From assembly GCF_000315625.1 (NCBI RefSeq), contig NW_005434650.1, positions 276,005 through 340,004 of the forward strand: DNA of 64,000 nucleotides, read 5' to 3'. Source of the DNA: Guillardia theta CCMP2712 (Eukaryota > Cryptophyceae > Pyrenomonadales > Geminigeraceae). Made by a program: the position numbers and the translations under genes. Each line of letters starts with the position of its first letter. Position 1 is the stretch's first letter. The notes under the pieces are model-generated. The model saw only the letters and a program-made list of their open reading frames with translations. It did no database searches and was not told the origin of the DNA. Below are positions 10,677 through 22,447 of the stretch, in pieces.

Positions 10677-13600
10677 ATGAAGGTCGGACAGATCGTGTTG
10701 TCCAGCATCAACTTCAATGATGTGATAGTCGGTATGAAGGGTGAAGTGATCGGGCCTTGCAATGATTCGAGGGTGAACGACGCAACAGATAGATTTCTGG
10801 TCAGGTTCGAGAATGGCAGATTCTTGAACATGCACTTTCCAGCTCAAATATCGATGTTTTTCCCTACTCCACAGTACAATGCGCTCTCCAGCATGCGAGA
10901 GAGGTCGGTGCAGGATCAGCCAGTCAAGGAGAAGCATAGCGGAGCACAGGACGACGACATCGGGACGTCGATGGATGCTTCACCCTTCGTGGACTATCAG
11001 GCGGGCAGAGAAGCATTGAACTATCATGGGTTTGCAAAGCACACGGATCCGGTGGTAGAGAGCTCTAGTCTGAGTGCGGTAATCCCTCCAGCGCCGACCT
11101 ACCGCTTCAAGCTGCCTCTGAAGACGCTGACTGAAGGGAGGCTGACCAACTTACAAATCGAGAGCCTGGTCTATGCTTGCACCCAGCATGAAAAGTTCCT
11201 TCCTTCCGGACACCGTATGGGCTTCTTCATGGGTGATGGCCCGGGACTCGGAAAGGGGAGGCAAATTGCAGGAATTATCTTCGAGAACTTCTTGAGAGGT
11301 CGGAAGAGGAGCGTTTGGCTGTCAACCTCTGGAGATTTGATTGGTACTGTTCCTTGAACCATTCAACCGTTGGCTGACTGTTGTTTTGTTTGCTGCTACA
11401 GAGGATGCAAAGAGAGACCTGTCGGAAGTTGGTGCAGGGAGAATTCGAGTTCATGATCTGAGGGGTTATCACATTGCCGAGGACCTGAGGAAGAAGAAAG
11501 AGCTGAAGCAGGGAGTTCTTTTTGTCACGTATCACCTGCTTGTCGGAGTAAAGGGGGACCAGTCGCGCTTGAAGCAGATCCTGCAATGGTGTGGCCTCAA
11601 GTTCGAGGGCGTCCTAGCCCTGGATGAATGCCATTCGGCAAAGAACCTGAGTGTGAAGAGAGGTAAGAATGGATCAGAGATTGTAGGAGGAAGTAAGGCT
11701 GCTGTTGCTGTGCACATGCTGCAAGATCACCTCAAGAACGCGAGGGTCATCTATGTTTCTGCTACGGGCGCAAGCAAACCAGACCATCTTGTCTATGCCT
11801 CGAGGTTGGGCCTGTGGGGAAAGGGAACTGCGTTTAAGAACTCGGAGAACTTTGTCAGCGAGATCAATGCTGGGGGTGTTGCTGCTATGGAGCTTCTAGC
11901 CATCCAGATGAAGGCTTCGGGTCAGTATCTGGCACGCAGCTTGGCTTTCAAGGGAGCGACATTTGAAGTCGTAAATCTCAGTTTGAACGAAGAGTTCGTA
12001 GAGATGTATGACAAGGCGGCAGAGCTGTGGCTCGACTTCATCTCTGCTCTCAATGTAAAACTTGAGACACAAGAGATGCCGTTGAACCTGAGAAAGTCGA
12101 AGCTGTTGCAAGATCTGTGGGGGACCCACCAGAGGTTCTGGTGCACGATGTGCATCTCGGCGAAAGTGCCTGGGATTCTAGAGATCGTTGAGCGAGAGTT
12201 GAAGGAGGGCAAGTGTGTTGTCATCGGACTGCAGAAAACCGGAGAGAGTGCCATATCCAAGTTCAACGCCTCCTGCGATCCATACTCCGAGATAGGTGAT
12301 GGCGGCCGACGAACAACACACTGGGCTGAAATTCCTTCGACGGCTAAAGCAATCTTTCTTCGTTTTGTAAGCAAGACATCGAATTTCATGGGAGATGAAT
12401 GGATACAGAAGGTGCAACAGCTGAAATTACCGCCAAACCCTCTTGATTTTATCATTCACTCATTAGGGGGCGTAGGGAAAGTCGCGGAGATGACTGGACG
12501 GTCAAAAAGAGTTGTTTCCAAGAACAACCACTACGAGCTGGTGAGCAGGGGAACAAAGGTTGGGCTCGACACAGTGAATGTCAGAGAACGCAAGCGATTC
12601 CAAACTGGAAAGAAACTCATCGCAATCATCAGCGAGGCGGCGAGCACGGGAATCAGCCTCCAGTCAGACAAGCGAGTGTTGAACCAGAGGCGGCGAGTCC
12701 ATATCACCCTGGAACTACCTTGGAGTGCTGAGAAGGCGATACAGCAGATGGGAAGAACTCACAGATCGAATCAGAGCTGTCCGCCCGAATTCAAACTCGT
12801 CATGACGCCCATTGGCGGTGAATGGCGCTTTTCATCTACAGTTGCTAGAAAGCTGCAAGCTTTGGGTGCGCTGACACATGGAGATAGATTAGCTGCAGGA
12901 GGGGCGTCTTCTCTCAACCACTTCGCTATTGCAGACAGCAAGTATGGACACCAAGCAATCGCTGCCATGTTGAACAAGTTGAAGAACGATGACGTTGCTA
13001 GAACTTGTTTGCAGATCGTTGGAATCGACAGGGGATGCCAAACAAACGTCAAAGTTTTCCTCAACAGACTTCTTGGTATCCCACTCGATTCTCAGAAGAA
13101 GGTGAGGGACATCTTTCTTGAATCTCCGACAACTAATCGTGACTTGCGGTTTGTGCAGGTTTTCGAAGCTTGGATGGATGAAATAGAAGCAGCAGTGTTC
13201 AGAGCAAAAAGTGAGAATGTTTACTCGGAAGGGATTGTAGATATAGCTGCTCAGAGCATGGTGCTGGAAAACGAAGAAGTGGTGTACAAGATGAAGGATG
13301 GGAGAGAAACGTCTCACATTCGTATCCGAGGGGATCGCGGCGTCTCATGGGAGAAGGCACTTGACCTCTTGGAGAAATATTCTCGAAGTGCCCAGTGCGG
13401 ATTCTACAAGGGCGCGCAGAGCAGCAGCAACGAGAAGTGCATGCTTCTGCTGCGGCGGGAGACTCATCTCAGACAGGGAGGCTCGTTCCAGGTGATAAGG
13501 CCCAACGTCGGCTTCACCTCGAGAGACCTGCCGAACTCAGCTCTGGATTCTTACGACAAGATCTCGCACAGCGAAGCCAAGGCCCTATGGGAGAAAGACT

Positions 13601-15773
13601 TCAACTACTTCTTCGAGAAATGCGGTCACACCAGGGAGGAAGTCTGTCCGGGCGAAGCCTGTACCTACAGAAAGCGCAAGCAGCACTACGACATATTGTC
13701 GGGGTTCGTCCTCGCATTCTGGGAAATCATCAGGAATCAGGTCGACACGGTCAAGATCGTCCGAGTCATTCTTGACTGCGGCAGGAAGATCGTAGGCTTG
13801 CTGATGCCTGCCAACATAGTCCCAGTTCTGCTCCAGAAGATCAAGGAGCACGGGAAAGCGATCGAAGACAAAGAGACGATGGACATGGTGGCGCAAAGGA
13901 GACTCAAGGTCGATGCGATCCATAGGAATTGGATGATGAACGTGTCAAAGAAGGTGCCTGTAGCAGGTGTAGACTTGAATGAGGAGCATCAGGAAGCCAG
14001 CGGTGCCGAGAGTGAAGGGGAGGAGGAGGAGGTGCCTGTGTTCAAGAGCAAGATGGGGAAGAAGAAAAGGAAGCGAGCAAAAGTTGTATATAGGAGACAT
14101 GGAGCCGCGCCGAGACAGTCTGGAGAGGTTCAGCTCAAGAAAAGGGCTTCAGGTCCTGTGATCCTATTGGAGTCAGATGAAGAAGAGCAAGAAGTCGATG
14201 AGAATGATGATGATGACGATGACGATCCCAACTTCGTCGCCACGAATGTAAGAAAATTTACATGAAACGATGAGATTCTGATTGATTTGTTGTCAGGTGG
14301 ATCCTGCAATGAAGCGGAAGAGTCACATAACTCCTGAAGAAGTGACAGGCATAGGGAAGGAGCTGCAAAGGTGAATTTCTCGTTCTAGTCATCCATCTCG
14401 TGGTCACTTGATGGAACAGTATCGGTCTGTGGGAGCCAAGCCCGGAGTCAGATGAATTCTTCGATGACGGCACTTGGGGACAAGACAACGATGTCGACGA
14501 GGACGATGCAGGGGATGAATACAGCGACGAAGAAGAAGAAGATGAAGAGTTCGAGGCTAGCAACGACAATGACAACACAGGATCTTCGCGATCGTACGTG
14601 CTGCGATCGAGCAGGGCTGATGTCAGTTACTACGAAGACACTGAGACTGAGGAAGAGCAAAGCTCGTGGAACAGCGACGTTGACGTGAGTGAGAGCGATT
14701 CTTCAAACGTGTCATCAGGCGATCTAGTGGCCATCGACGACTCGGAGCCAGATGGCGAAGGCCCTCCAAGTGGTCTTGAGCAGGAGAGTCCTACTCTAAC
14801 CTGCGCAGGTTGTAAGGCAGCTCTTCCTCACAACGATGCGGCGAGTGACGATAGAGGAGGGAGCCGTTGTTCCGACTGTGCGCAGCATTTGACGGAGGAT
14901 GAGAAACAAGCGCTGGCTCGCAAAGCTGAGGAATCTTCACGAGCGAACGAGCAAGAGAAGAGCGTTAGACTCAAGGACGAGGAGATTCTGAGACAGCAGC
15001 CTGAGACTCGGGTGAGAGGCAAGGAGGACCGAGCCCCTTTTTTCGTGCTGGAGTTCATGGAAATCGAGTTGATCCCGCGGTCCAAGAAGAGGCGAGTTGA
15101 CTTCCGGGCCATCGCGAGCCTTCCGGATCTCATGGCACACGTCGAGCACAAGGAGAAACTTCTGCTGCACCCGCCAGAGGTCAAGTCTACAGGCGGCGAG
15201 GAGGAAAAGCCTTTGACCCCGCATGAGGAGAAGCACGCGGGCGGAGGAGCTGAGGAGGTCAGCCCTGCTGCAGAGGAAGTCAAGGAAGAGGGGGCAGAAG
15301 GCTGCGATCAGGCTGTTGGGGATGCTGTAGCAGCGGAGATCCAGTCAAGTAGTGAGCAAGGGCAGTCTGAGGAGAAGACGTCGATGGAAGTGGAGGAGAA
15401 GGTCGACCAAGCTGAGACTCGGCCAGTCTCTTCGCCTCAGGCTGACGTGGAAGGTTTGAGTGCTTCTGCTGAGAGTGGCAGGGTTGCAGCTCAGGTTGAC
15501 TCCGTGACAAGTGAAGGCGGCAAGGAGAACAAGGAAGAGGAGGAGGAGGTAGGAGAGGAAGACTCGAAGGACTCGATGCCCGTCAAGGAGGAAGAGGACG
15601 TTATGCAAGATGTGCAAACCAGCCAAGCTCGTGACCAGCACGAGGGGCTTCAAAGCACCGGACAGAGCCAGGAGCCAAGAGCCGAGCAGCACCTTACCTG
15701 TGCAGAAGAGGCAGGGACGAGCAGCATGGCATCAAAACCTGTGTATGAAGTGATCGACCTCACTGACGACTGA
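10677..15773 (+). CDS. SBNO: Strawberry notch-family helicase-like regulator
   Basis: Five exons keep frame exactly: 10677-11343, 11402-13101, 13159-14247, 14297-14370, 14420-15773 (1627 residues). The core matches strawberry notch: Walker A variant GDGPGLGKGRQIAGIIFENF, DECH box in ALDECHSAKNL, ATGASKPDHLVYASRLGLWG, and helicase C block QMGRTHRSNQS. The family acts in the nucleus as a transcription or chromatin regulator. Residues 1-60 form an extra domain (VIVGMKGEVIGP, FLVRFENGRFLNM) that I do not know from animal SBNO. The tail is long, acidic and disordered, with a possible zinc site (CAGC...CSDC) and a terminal VIDLTDD that fits a SUMO-interacting motif. The 57-nt intron at 13102-13158 is in frame and stop-free; removing it restores the family sequence. 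Followed tail-to-tail by the PDZ gene. Confidence 0.92.
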
Positions 15774-15820
15774 GAGAGAAGAAGTTTCTCTATTAAACAT
15801 GTTCCCTCCCCCTCGCTAGT

Positions 15821-16880
15821 CTACATGACCATCTCCTCGTCCCTGCTAGGGTTCTGCAGCCGCTCGTCAAGGTAGCGATGCGCACATGCATTGTCAAGTC
15901 GCACCTTCTGATCCTCCAGCGGTCGATCGTGAATCACTCGCTGGTCCACCATCCTCGTCTTTTGAGTCGGAACCGCCGAGAACAAGGAAGAAGGGAAGTC
16001 GAAGCCAGGAGGAGGAAGCATGAGCTGCAGTTGGAGGAACATGTGAGATAACAACAGGAAGGCAGGCAAGGGAGCAGATTGAGGAAGAGGAAAAGGTGGT
16101 GGAGAGGAAGTGCGATTGCAACGACTGGAAGGAGCAGGATGAAGAGCCGCAGGAGGAGCAGGAGGGAAGGTGAGACCTGATCTGGGAAGAACTCGCTGTC
16201 GCGAACAAGGTCGACCAGGATGACAGTCCCTGGCCCTCGCTCGAACCCAAGACGTACGCGAGACCCGTGATACCCCGCAATCATCTGCCGCATGTCAGCA
16301 GACCTGGCAAGGGAAGGGGATGGTGTACTGAGATGCCGTCAACTTGATGCATTCTTAGATCAGCACCGTCAACAAACCGAAGGACGTCTCCTCTAAACTG
16401 TTGGGCAAGGAGTTACTCCACAAGGGATGGAGAACCGGGTGGAGGGAAGAAGGTGGAGGAAAATACGATTTGCTGAGATCGATGTGCTGGGCCTCCCCTG
16501 GCCTTGAAAACAAACGTCATCATCGCACTGACGTCAAGGAGACAGAGGATACCAGGAGATTGACGTAGATCTGATCTGGTGGACATGAAAGGGTCGTGAG
16601 CGCGACGTCACTGACAAACAGAGGGAAATGGTTGGCTCACCATCTTTGTCCTTGATAAAGACTACTCCGATGCCGCCCAAGGTTGGAGAGGGACCGACGT
16701 AGGCGCTGCTCTCTGACACGAAACATCCTCGTCAAGCTCCCAAGTCCCTCCGCGCTCCCTCTGCTCATCCTCCTGTTCCTCCTCCTCCTGCTCCTCCTCT
16801 TGATCCTCTTGCTCCTCCTGCTCCTGCTCCTGCTCCTGCTCCTCCTGCTCCTCCTGCTCCTCCTGCTTCCTCACCGCCAT
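15821..16880 (-). CDS. PDZ-domain protein with Glu/Gln-rich N-terminus
   Basis: Starts MAVRKQEEQEEQ, a Glu/Gln run encoded by a CTCCTG-type repeat, then GGTWELDEDVS. The next exons give a PDZ domain: LGGIGVVFIKDKDG for the carboxylate-binding loop strand, DVLRFVDGADLRMHQVDGIS, then MIAGYHGSRVRLGFERGPG and TVILVDLVRDSEFF for the last helix and strand. The final exon ends LQNPSRDEEMVM before TAG (15823-15821), only 47 bp from the SBNO stop. Probably a soluble scaffold or adaptor; partner unknown. Exon limits in the middle (about 16320-16640) are approximate. An upstream ATG near 17063 is possible but would run into the promoter of the next gene. Confidence 0.6.
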
Positions 16881-16971
16881 CTCCGACCACCGACGGATTG
16901 TTGCCCATTGACCGCTTGTCACCGTTCGGAAACTTGTAAACTTTCTAGTGGAACGCAAAAGTTTGAGATGA

Positions 16972-17011
16972 GAGTTTGAGAGTTTGAGAGTTTGAGAGTT
17001 TGAGAGTTTGA
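16972..17011. repeat. (GAGAGTTT)n 8-bp tandem repeat
   Basis: About five perfect units of an 8-bp repeat in the short head-to-head interval between the PDZ gene and the AIM24-family gene, so it sits in a shared promoter. Confidence 0.85.
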
Positions 17012-17048
17012 TTGGAGAGCGGGGATGAGGGCATTCAGTCTCTAAGAG

Positions 17049-18578
17049 ATGGTGTGGGGGCATGCAGGGAGGAGCGAGCCTAGGACGACGACGAGTGCGA
17101 CGATGAAGAGCGTGAAGATGCAGGGATCTTCGAGGATAGTAAGGGTGGCGATGATAGCAGCGATCTCGATCATGATCATGCCTGACGGAGCTACTGCAAG
17201 CTCAATCATGGCGAAGGAGATTTCGGTATCGGGGACAGGCGTGAAAGAACAGATCAAGTTTTCCCCTTCGTTTGCCGTCCTGGTGGGCACCTTGATCAAG
17301 CAATCTTGTGCTGACTGTTGTGTGCTGAATCGTTGTTCGTGTGGACAAACCTGTTCCTTTCACCGCGCCCTTCTGAGTTTGATCTACAGAAAGTGTCTTT
17401 GGACGAGGACAGCTCCATCAAAGCTGAGGTCCTTCCTGCCCCAACGACTGAAACCTCAGGATTCATGTTGGTGACAGGCTGGAGCGATGATGAGCATGAA
17501 GAACGTCCGAGCCCAGACTGGACTTGCTGGGCCACGGAACTACCTGACGGGGCAGGTTGCTGGGTACACCGGAGGTTCGAGGTGAAGTTTCGATCAGGTT
17601 GGATGTCTGCCATCCGTGGGCAGGGCCCTCTTTGGAGAGCAATCCTTGTTCGTCAACACCTTTACCGGAGAGGGCGAGAACTCGTGGGTTTACCTCGCAC
17701 CGAGGGTCCCGGGAGACATTTTCGTACATACCATCGCTCCTGACAGGTGAAATCAGGCAATTCCGTGCGCTCTGCCTCTGCCTCCGCCCTTGTTCTCTAC
17801 TCCCATGTACTGGCCACTCATCATCTGGTTTGCAGAGAGCTCTTCATCCAGAAGGGCTCGTTTCTAGTGAGTAGAATGTGTTGGGCCTGAAAGTCCTCGT
17901 CTTGTAAGTTACAACACGCAGGGTTGCTGGATGAACGTCGAGACAGACGCGAAGTTCAAGGGGCTCAAGGGGATTCTGAGCGGTAGAGACGAGGGTGATG
18001 TGAATTGCAAGCGACTGAGCTGCAGCTGAAGGAGAGGGCATGTTCTTTCTCAGAGCTTACACGACTGACAATCGCAGTGGCAAGGTGATGTGGAACCGAG
18101 CTCCTGCGGCCGCTGAGGGGATGTGGAAGGTTTACCTAAGTAGCTTCGGAGCCATCGAGCGATATGACGTGCAAGTCGGCGAGGAGATTACTGTTGACAC
18201 GGGTCCCCTTGCCTCTTGGGGGAGGTGAAACTGACGGGTAGAATACGGGCAGGGCACATAGTCGCGTTTGAAGACTGTTTGACCTACTCCATCGGGCGGT
18301 TGTCTGGTGGTCTCACAGCGTTTGTGATGGGAGGAGAGGGATTCGTCTGCAAGTGATGATTGTCCGCACGCTACTTCTTGTATGACGTGGGCTTTCGCAG
18401 GTTCCGCGTCAGAGACAGAGGCCCCAGAACATGTGGGGGGAGCATCTGGGTACAGGTGATGAAACTTGTTGCTGCATTGCTCTGTCTTCTCGGCTGCATC
18501 TCTCATGGTCTTGTGGTAGACGCGGGTAGGCCTGCGGCACAACGGCGATCTTTAGTGATCCCAGTGAAAGCTTCCTGA
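17049..18578 (+). CDS. AIM24-family (PF01987-type) protein
   Basis: Multi-exon gene. Exons carry the family's ordered blocks: ISVSGTGVKEQIKFSPSF, KVSLDEDSSIKAEVL, MKNVRAQTGLAGPRNYLTGQ, RALFGEQSLFVNTFTGEGEN, WVYLAPRVPGDI, LFIQKGSFL, GEGMFFLRAY, VYLSSFGAIERYDV and EEITVDTGPLASWG, then LTYSIGRLSGG. This matches the beta-sheet family that includes yeast AIM24 (mitochondrial inner membrane) and many bacterial homologues. A hydrophobic stretch near the N-terminus (MIAAISIMIM) could be a membrane or targeting segment. The start (ATG 17049 or 17103) and the 3' end are uncertain, because the last exon overlaps the antisense gene's final exon. Molecular role not known. Confidence 0.75.
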
Positions 18579-18639
18579 CACTCAATCGCGTGCTTCTCCC
18601 ACTTCGCCCTCTCGCTGCAACGTCCATTTTCCTTTATCC

Positions 18640-20031
18640 TTACATGCGTAAGGATGACGTGTATTGGATTTCTCCTTTAGAATCAGACCATATCCTAGTT
18701 GTGAAGCTACAGCCCGCTAGATACCCCAAGCTGGGATGGTTTCCCAGCTTCAGGTCATTGATAACCCCTACTGTTGGCTCGAGATGCTGATGGATGTCAG
18801 CTCGAAGCCCCACAAACCCCTAGGGAGACAAGCTCGTTAGGTTGTGAAGGAGAACAAGAGGAGGACGCACAGTGTTGGCAACGTGATCGATGTACCTCTC
18901 TTGTGGCTGTATCTCAGTAGTATCTGACAGCAAATCAAAAGCTTACAAGGCGAGGAGCTCTTCTAACCTGCTCTCTTGAGGGCAGGAAAGATGCCTGTGA
19001 TCTTTTCCCTCACTTGTTTGAAGGGAATAGAGAGCTGGCAATAGCCGTTCAAGTACGGCTGCCTTGAGATGTCAGAACGAACAAACACCAAATGCAAGCA
19101 AGCGAGGAGGGAGCTAGAGAGACAGAGACAGAAACACAAGTAACATGCGCCTACCATGCCAATAGGCTTCTTGGGATTTGTGACGGCATTTGCCTGGAAG
19201 GATGGAATCAAGAGAATCCTCGCCTATGTGATGACGGCTCTACCTCCAGCAGGATGGGGGGAAAGGGGTTCACGCCAGCCGAGACCATGATCTGCGGCCT
19301 GATGGGACGTCACTCTAGCACAAGAGGTTTCTGATCACGTTGTGGGTCGGATGACGGTAGTGAAAGTGATTGGGGTCCGCAGAAGCTTCCTCCAAGTGCT
19401 CACAAACCTGTTCTAGGTTCAGCACAGTGCCCTGGGCTCCTCTGTCGTGCCTTCACCTGAAGTAAGGTGACAAAGGGAATTGTGGGTCCACATCATCGAA
19501 ATCCCACTCCATGTGCTTGACCAGCCACCTGATAAGATAAAAGATGGGAAGAAATCACATTCAAATCGTCTGTTCCGATGTCACTTACCCGCCCATACGA
19601 TCAACGCCCTCTGAAAAATCAGTGTCATCATGCAGGAAGGAAGGTAAATCATAGAAGCTTGCCTCCCAATCCCATTTGCGGTGATAATACTGTACTTGGA
19701 ACCTCTGAAGTTTGTGCGAGATCGACAATGATCATAGATAATAGGTACACCAACGCCTGCAAGTGTTTTAAAATCTGTACTATTCGTGAGCATGAAGTGT
19801 GAAGGTGTTTCTCCGTGAAGAGGCGGTGAGGCGAGCATAACACAAAACAAGGGATGTTGGTGAATACTTCTCTTCACGTTCTGCTACATTCTCATTATGT
19901 CCTGCCTGCAGCATTTCGGCATTCCAGATCATCGTTGCAAGACCGCTTATGATTGATCTACATCTCTCATTTTCTTCTCTCTGATTCACATCCTTCTTCC
20001 CACCATCTATTTCATCCAAGTTATTGCTCAT
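18640..20031 (-). CDS. Unrecognised multi-exon protein, one membrane segment
   Basis: Begins MSNNLDEIDGGKKDVNQREE at 20031. Later exons give a membrane-like helix (ALVYLLSMIIVDLAQT), WLVKHMEWDFDDVDPQFPLS, VCEHLEEASADPNHFHYRHP, IMVSAGVNPFPPILLE, NPKKPIGM, AAVLERLLPALYSLQ, QERYIDHVANT and finally GLRADIHQHLEPTVG to TAA at 18642-18640. A textbook intron with CTAAC branch point and CCCTAG acceptor lies near 18826-18870. I do not recognise the family. It converges with, and may overlap, the AIM24-family gene. Exon joins are approximate. Confidence 0.45.
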
Positions 20032-20124
20032 CTCTGCACCTTCTATCCCTGCCCTGTCTCCTTCCCTTGCCCGTTGCTCCCTTGCTTCCTGCCTGGTTCG
20101 CTCCTTTCCTCCCTCCCTCTTTCG

Positions 20125-20128
<4 letters not shown>

Positions 20129-20207
<79 letters not shown>

Positions 20208-20223
20208 ACACACACACACACAC
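20129..20223. repeat. (CA)n microsatellite
   Basis: About 47 CA dinucleotides with a single CATA interruption near 20202. It lies upstream of the unrecognised minus-strand gene that starts at 20031. Open frames through it are repeat artefacts. Confidence 0.98.
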
Positions 20224-20565
20224 GCTCCCTCCATCTCTACATCTCTCTCTGCTTTGAAATCCCTTTCTTCCTCCATCTTCCAGCCTTCTCCTCCTATTCT
20301 CGCACTCTCTGCGCTCTTACCCGCATTGCCTGGCTTGCCATCGCCCTTGGCCCGTCCTCTTCCTACTGAAAAAAAAAGTTCCCTAAAAAACATTAGCCTT
20401 TTACAGAGCCAGTCCAAGGCACCCGGTGACCGGGGGCCCGGGCAGAGTCGGAGCCGGCGGCGGGCCGCGGACTGACGGAGCCGGAGCCTCGGCTGTTTAC
20501 TCAAAGGCCCGAGGAGTCAGCCCGGTCCGACCGACAACTTTACTCAAAGTTAAGTTAAAAATCAG

Positions 20566-20610
20566 CTTACCAATATCGTAGGAGCCGCAGGCTACTACGA
20601 TATTGGTAAG
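20566..20610. repeat. 45-nt near-perfect hairpin
   Basis: Arms CTTACCAATATCGTAG and CTACGATATTGGTAAG are exact 16-nt reverse complements. Inside them AGCC pairs with GGCT across a 3-nt loop GCA, with one G-A mismatch between the two stems. Twenty paired bases in total. Confidence 0.9.
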
Positions 20611-22149
20611 TAACACTTGATTGGAAGATATCACTACCAGATTCTGTCAATAGCTAAAGTTTAGCGGTAATTCTTAAGGGGTAACAGAACACTTTAGCCC
20701 TTTAGGACTGTCTGGCCCCTGAAGTGCAAGTGCTGCGCACGGTGTGGAAGCAAGAGGTGAAGCGTTGCGATCTCAAGGAAGGAGAGCCGATCTCAAATGT
20801 ATCACCCCCTTTGTGATGCGATCTGGTCGCCGCGATCGGAAGGAAAAGAGATTTGTTGACAGAGTGGGTTAAACGGAGATCAGACCGTTCGGAACAACGA
20901 TAAGACCCAAACTACGCGAAAATCTAACTTATCACAAATGACATGTCAGCGATTCGGATCTCCAGATCAGGTCATGATCAATTTGAAACGGTGCTTTTTG
21001 CATTGCGTTGATGTACTGCCTTTGCACCAGATGCGCCCCAACCTGGATACAGTTCCATCATCACCCCACCAATCTCATGCGACGTCTCTGCAAAGGACGG
21101 GTACGACCAACAAACTGCCCCGATCGTACGGATTTTTTTAAAATACTTATAGCAAGGGTTTGGCTGTGAGATCTTTACAAATGTTGTAAATTTCCTCTTT
21201 TAGACTCACATTCAACGAGATCACGGTTTTTCTTCCCTAGCTCTCGTTATGACCGGAAGCGCACCAAGAGGTACCAGCATCTGATAGGAAATTGGCCCAA
21301 CACGCCTACACCGACCCCTCTATCCCCCTTTTTAAAATGGTGATTTACCTCTACATTATTTTTAGGGCCGATTAAAACCCCTCAACAATGACAACGAAAA
21401 ACAAAGTAAGTTTACATCAGACATTTTGAGCAGTCACGGTTGGATGAGCCGGATCCGTTCATACATCTGCTGGTATCTCCAGCGACCCCACTGAATCTCG
21501 ATCTTGTGAGATTGGCTTCCCCCGGGGGCGATTTAAAATAGATATAGAAAGATCTGTACCACCATCAACGTGGAAAGATTAGTTCTGGGCTCCAACAGAA
21601 TAAAATTAATTTATTGTTTTTAAGCATAAAAGTTTCGATACCCGAGAAACCCGTCAGCTCCTTGCGAGCTTCACGGAGATTGGATCTTTCTTTACCACAT
21701 AATCGAAAAAGAGGTTTTTCGGCTCAGGGCCCATTAGTACCCTACCCTACATCGTTCCAGAACCCCAAGGACCCACCGTGACCTAACATTCGTTTCGTCC
21801 TTTTGACCCTCTCGAAAAACAACTTGCCCTTGTTGTACCACATAGACCCCACATTGTCCACAGTCTGTATGCAAAATGGTCCTTATTCATTTTTCCAAAC
21901 AATCTTCCTGTATCACCCCCACCCCGCAATGACCTTCATATAACCCCACCCTTGTGGAATGTTGATCGTAGAGGAAGGTTTAAAACAAATGTGAGTGCTC
22001 TTATACCAGGATTGACCCCCCACCCAAGGGGGTTAGAGTCCAGATTGTCCTTTATTCGTTTTTCCTTGCTTCAAGGCAAACACCCACCCCCCAACCTCCA
22101 CCCCCAGTCTAAGATCCGAGCTCCCGCTTGCCTTCTACTCCAATCCTTG

Positions 22150-22203
22150 TTCTCCTGCTCCTCCTGCTCCTCCTGCTCCTCCTGCTCCTCCTGCTCCTCC
22201 TGC
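22150..22203. repeat. (CTCCTG)n microsatellite
   Basis: About nine 6-bp units 245 bp upstream of the RWP-RK start. The same unit recurs at 181-235 and 16775-16870, in coding or intronic positions. Confidence 0.95.
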
Positions 22204-22447
22204 TGTCCCTTCCCTTTCTTCATCTCCCCGGATCTCTTCCGAAAGCATCAACCCGCCCCACATCGCTCTACTTCCTGACACCGAAATCTGCTGATCCCTT
22301 TTTCCTGAACCTCTTCCGGATCAAAGGAGGAAAATTTACGGCCAGAATATATGAAACAACGGATCTGATCTGATTTCTGCGATCTACATTGTTTTTCCTT
22401 GACTTCCTGCAAATATCCGATTCTTGACAAACCAATTCTACACAACT

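Larger units (their letters stand above)
20224..22447. other. Gene-poor 2.2 kb region
   Basis: No convincing coding exon. Contents in order: pyrimidine-rich DNA; a GC-rich patch at 20415-20525; the 45-nt hairpin at 20566-20610; AT-mixed unique DNA to about 21700; TACCC-rich islands at 21738-21750, 21890-21955 and 22015-22110; a CTCCTG repeat at 22150-22203; then the RWP-RK gene's upstream region. It could be the decayed remains of a mobile element plus promoter DNA, but I see no transposase. Confidence 0.6.

Noticed and set aside
13979-14161. tRNA or other small RNA genes across the window
   Set aside because: I looked for GGTTCRANNCC B boxes with matching A boxes and acceptor stems and found none that fold.
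17042-17299. 85-residue minus-strand frame with two hydrophobic stretches
   Set aside because: Antisense to the first AIM24-family exon and starts at TTG; the + strand fits the family N-terminal strand better. Kept only as a possibility.
20021-20504. Several 66-153 residue frames of alternating Thr-His or Val-Cys
   Set aside because: They are translations of the CA microsatellite in three frames on each strand.
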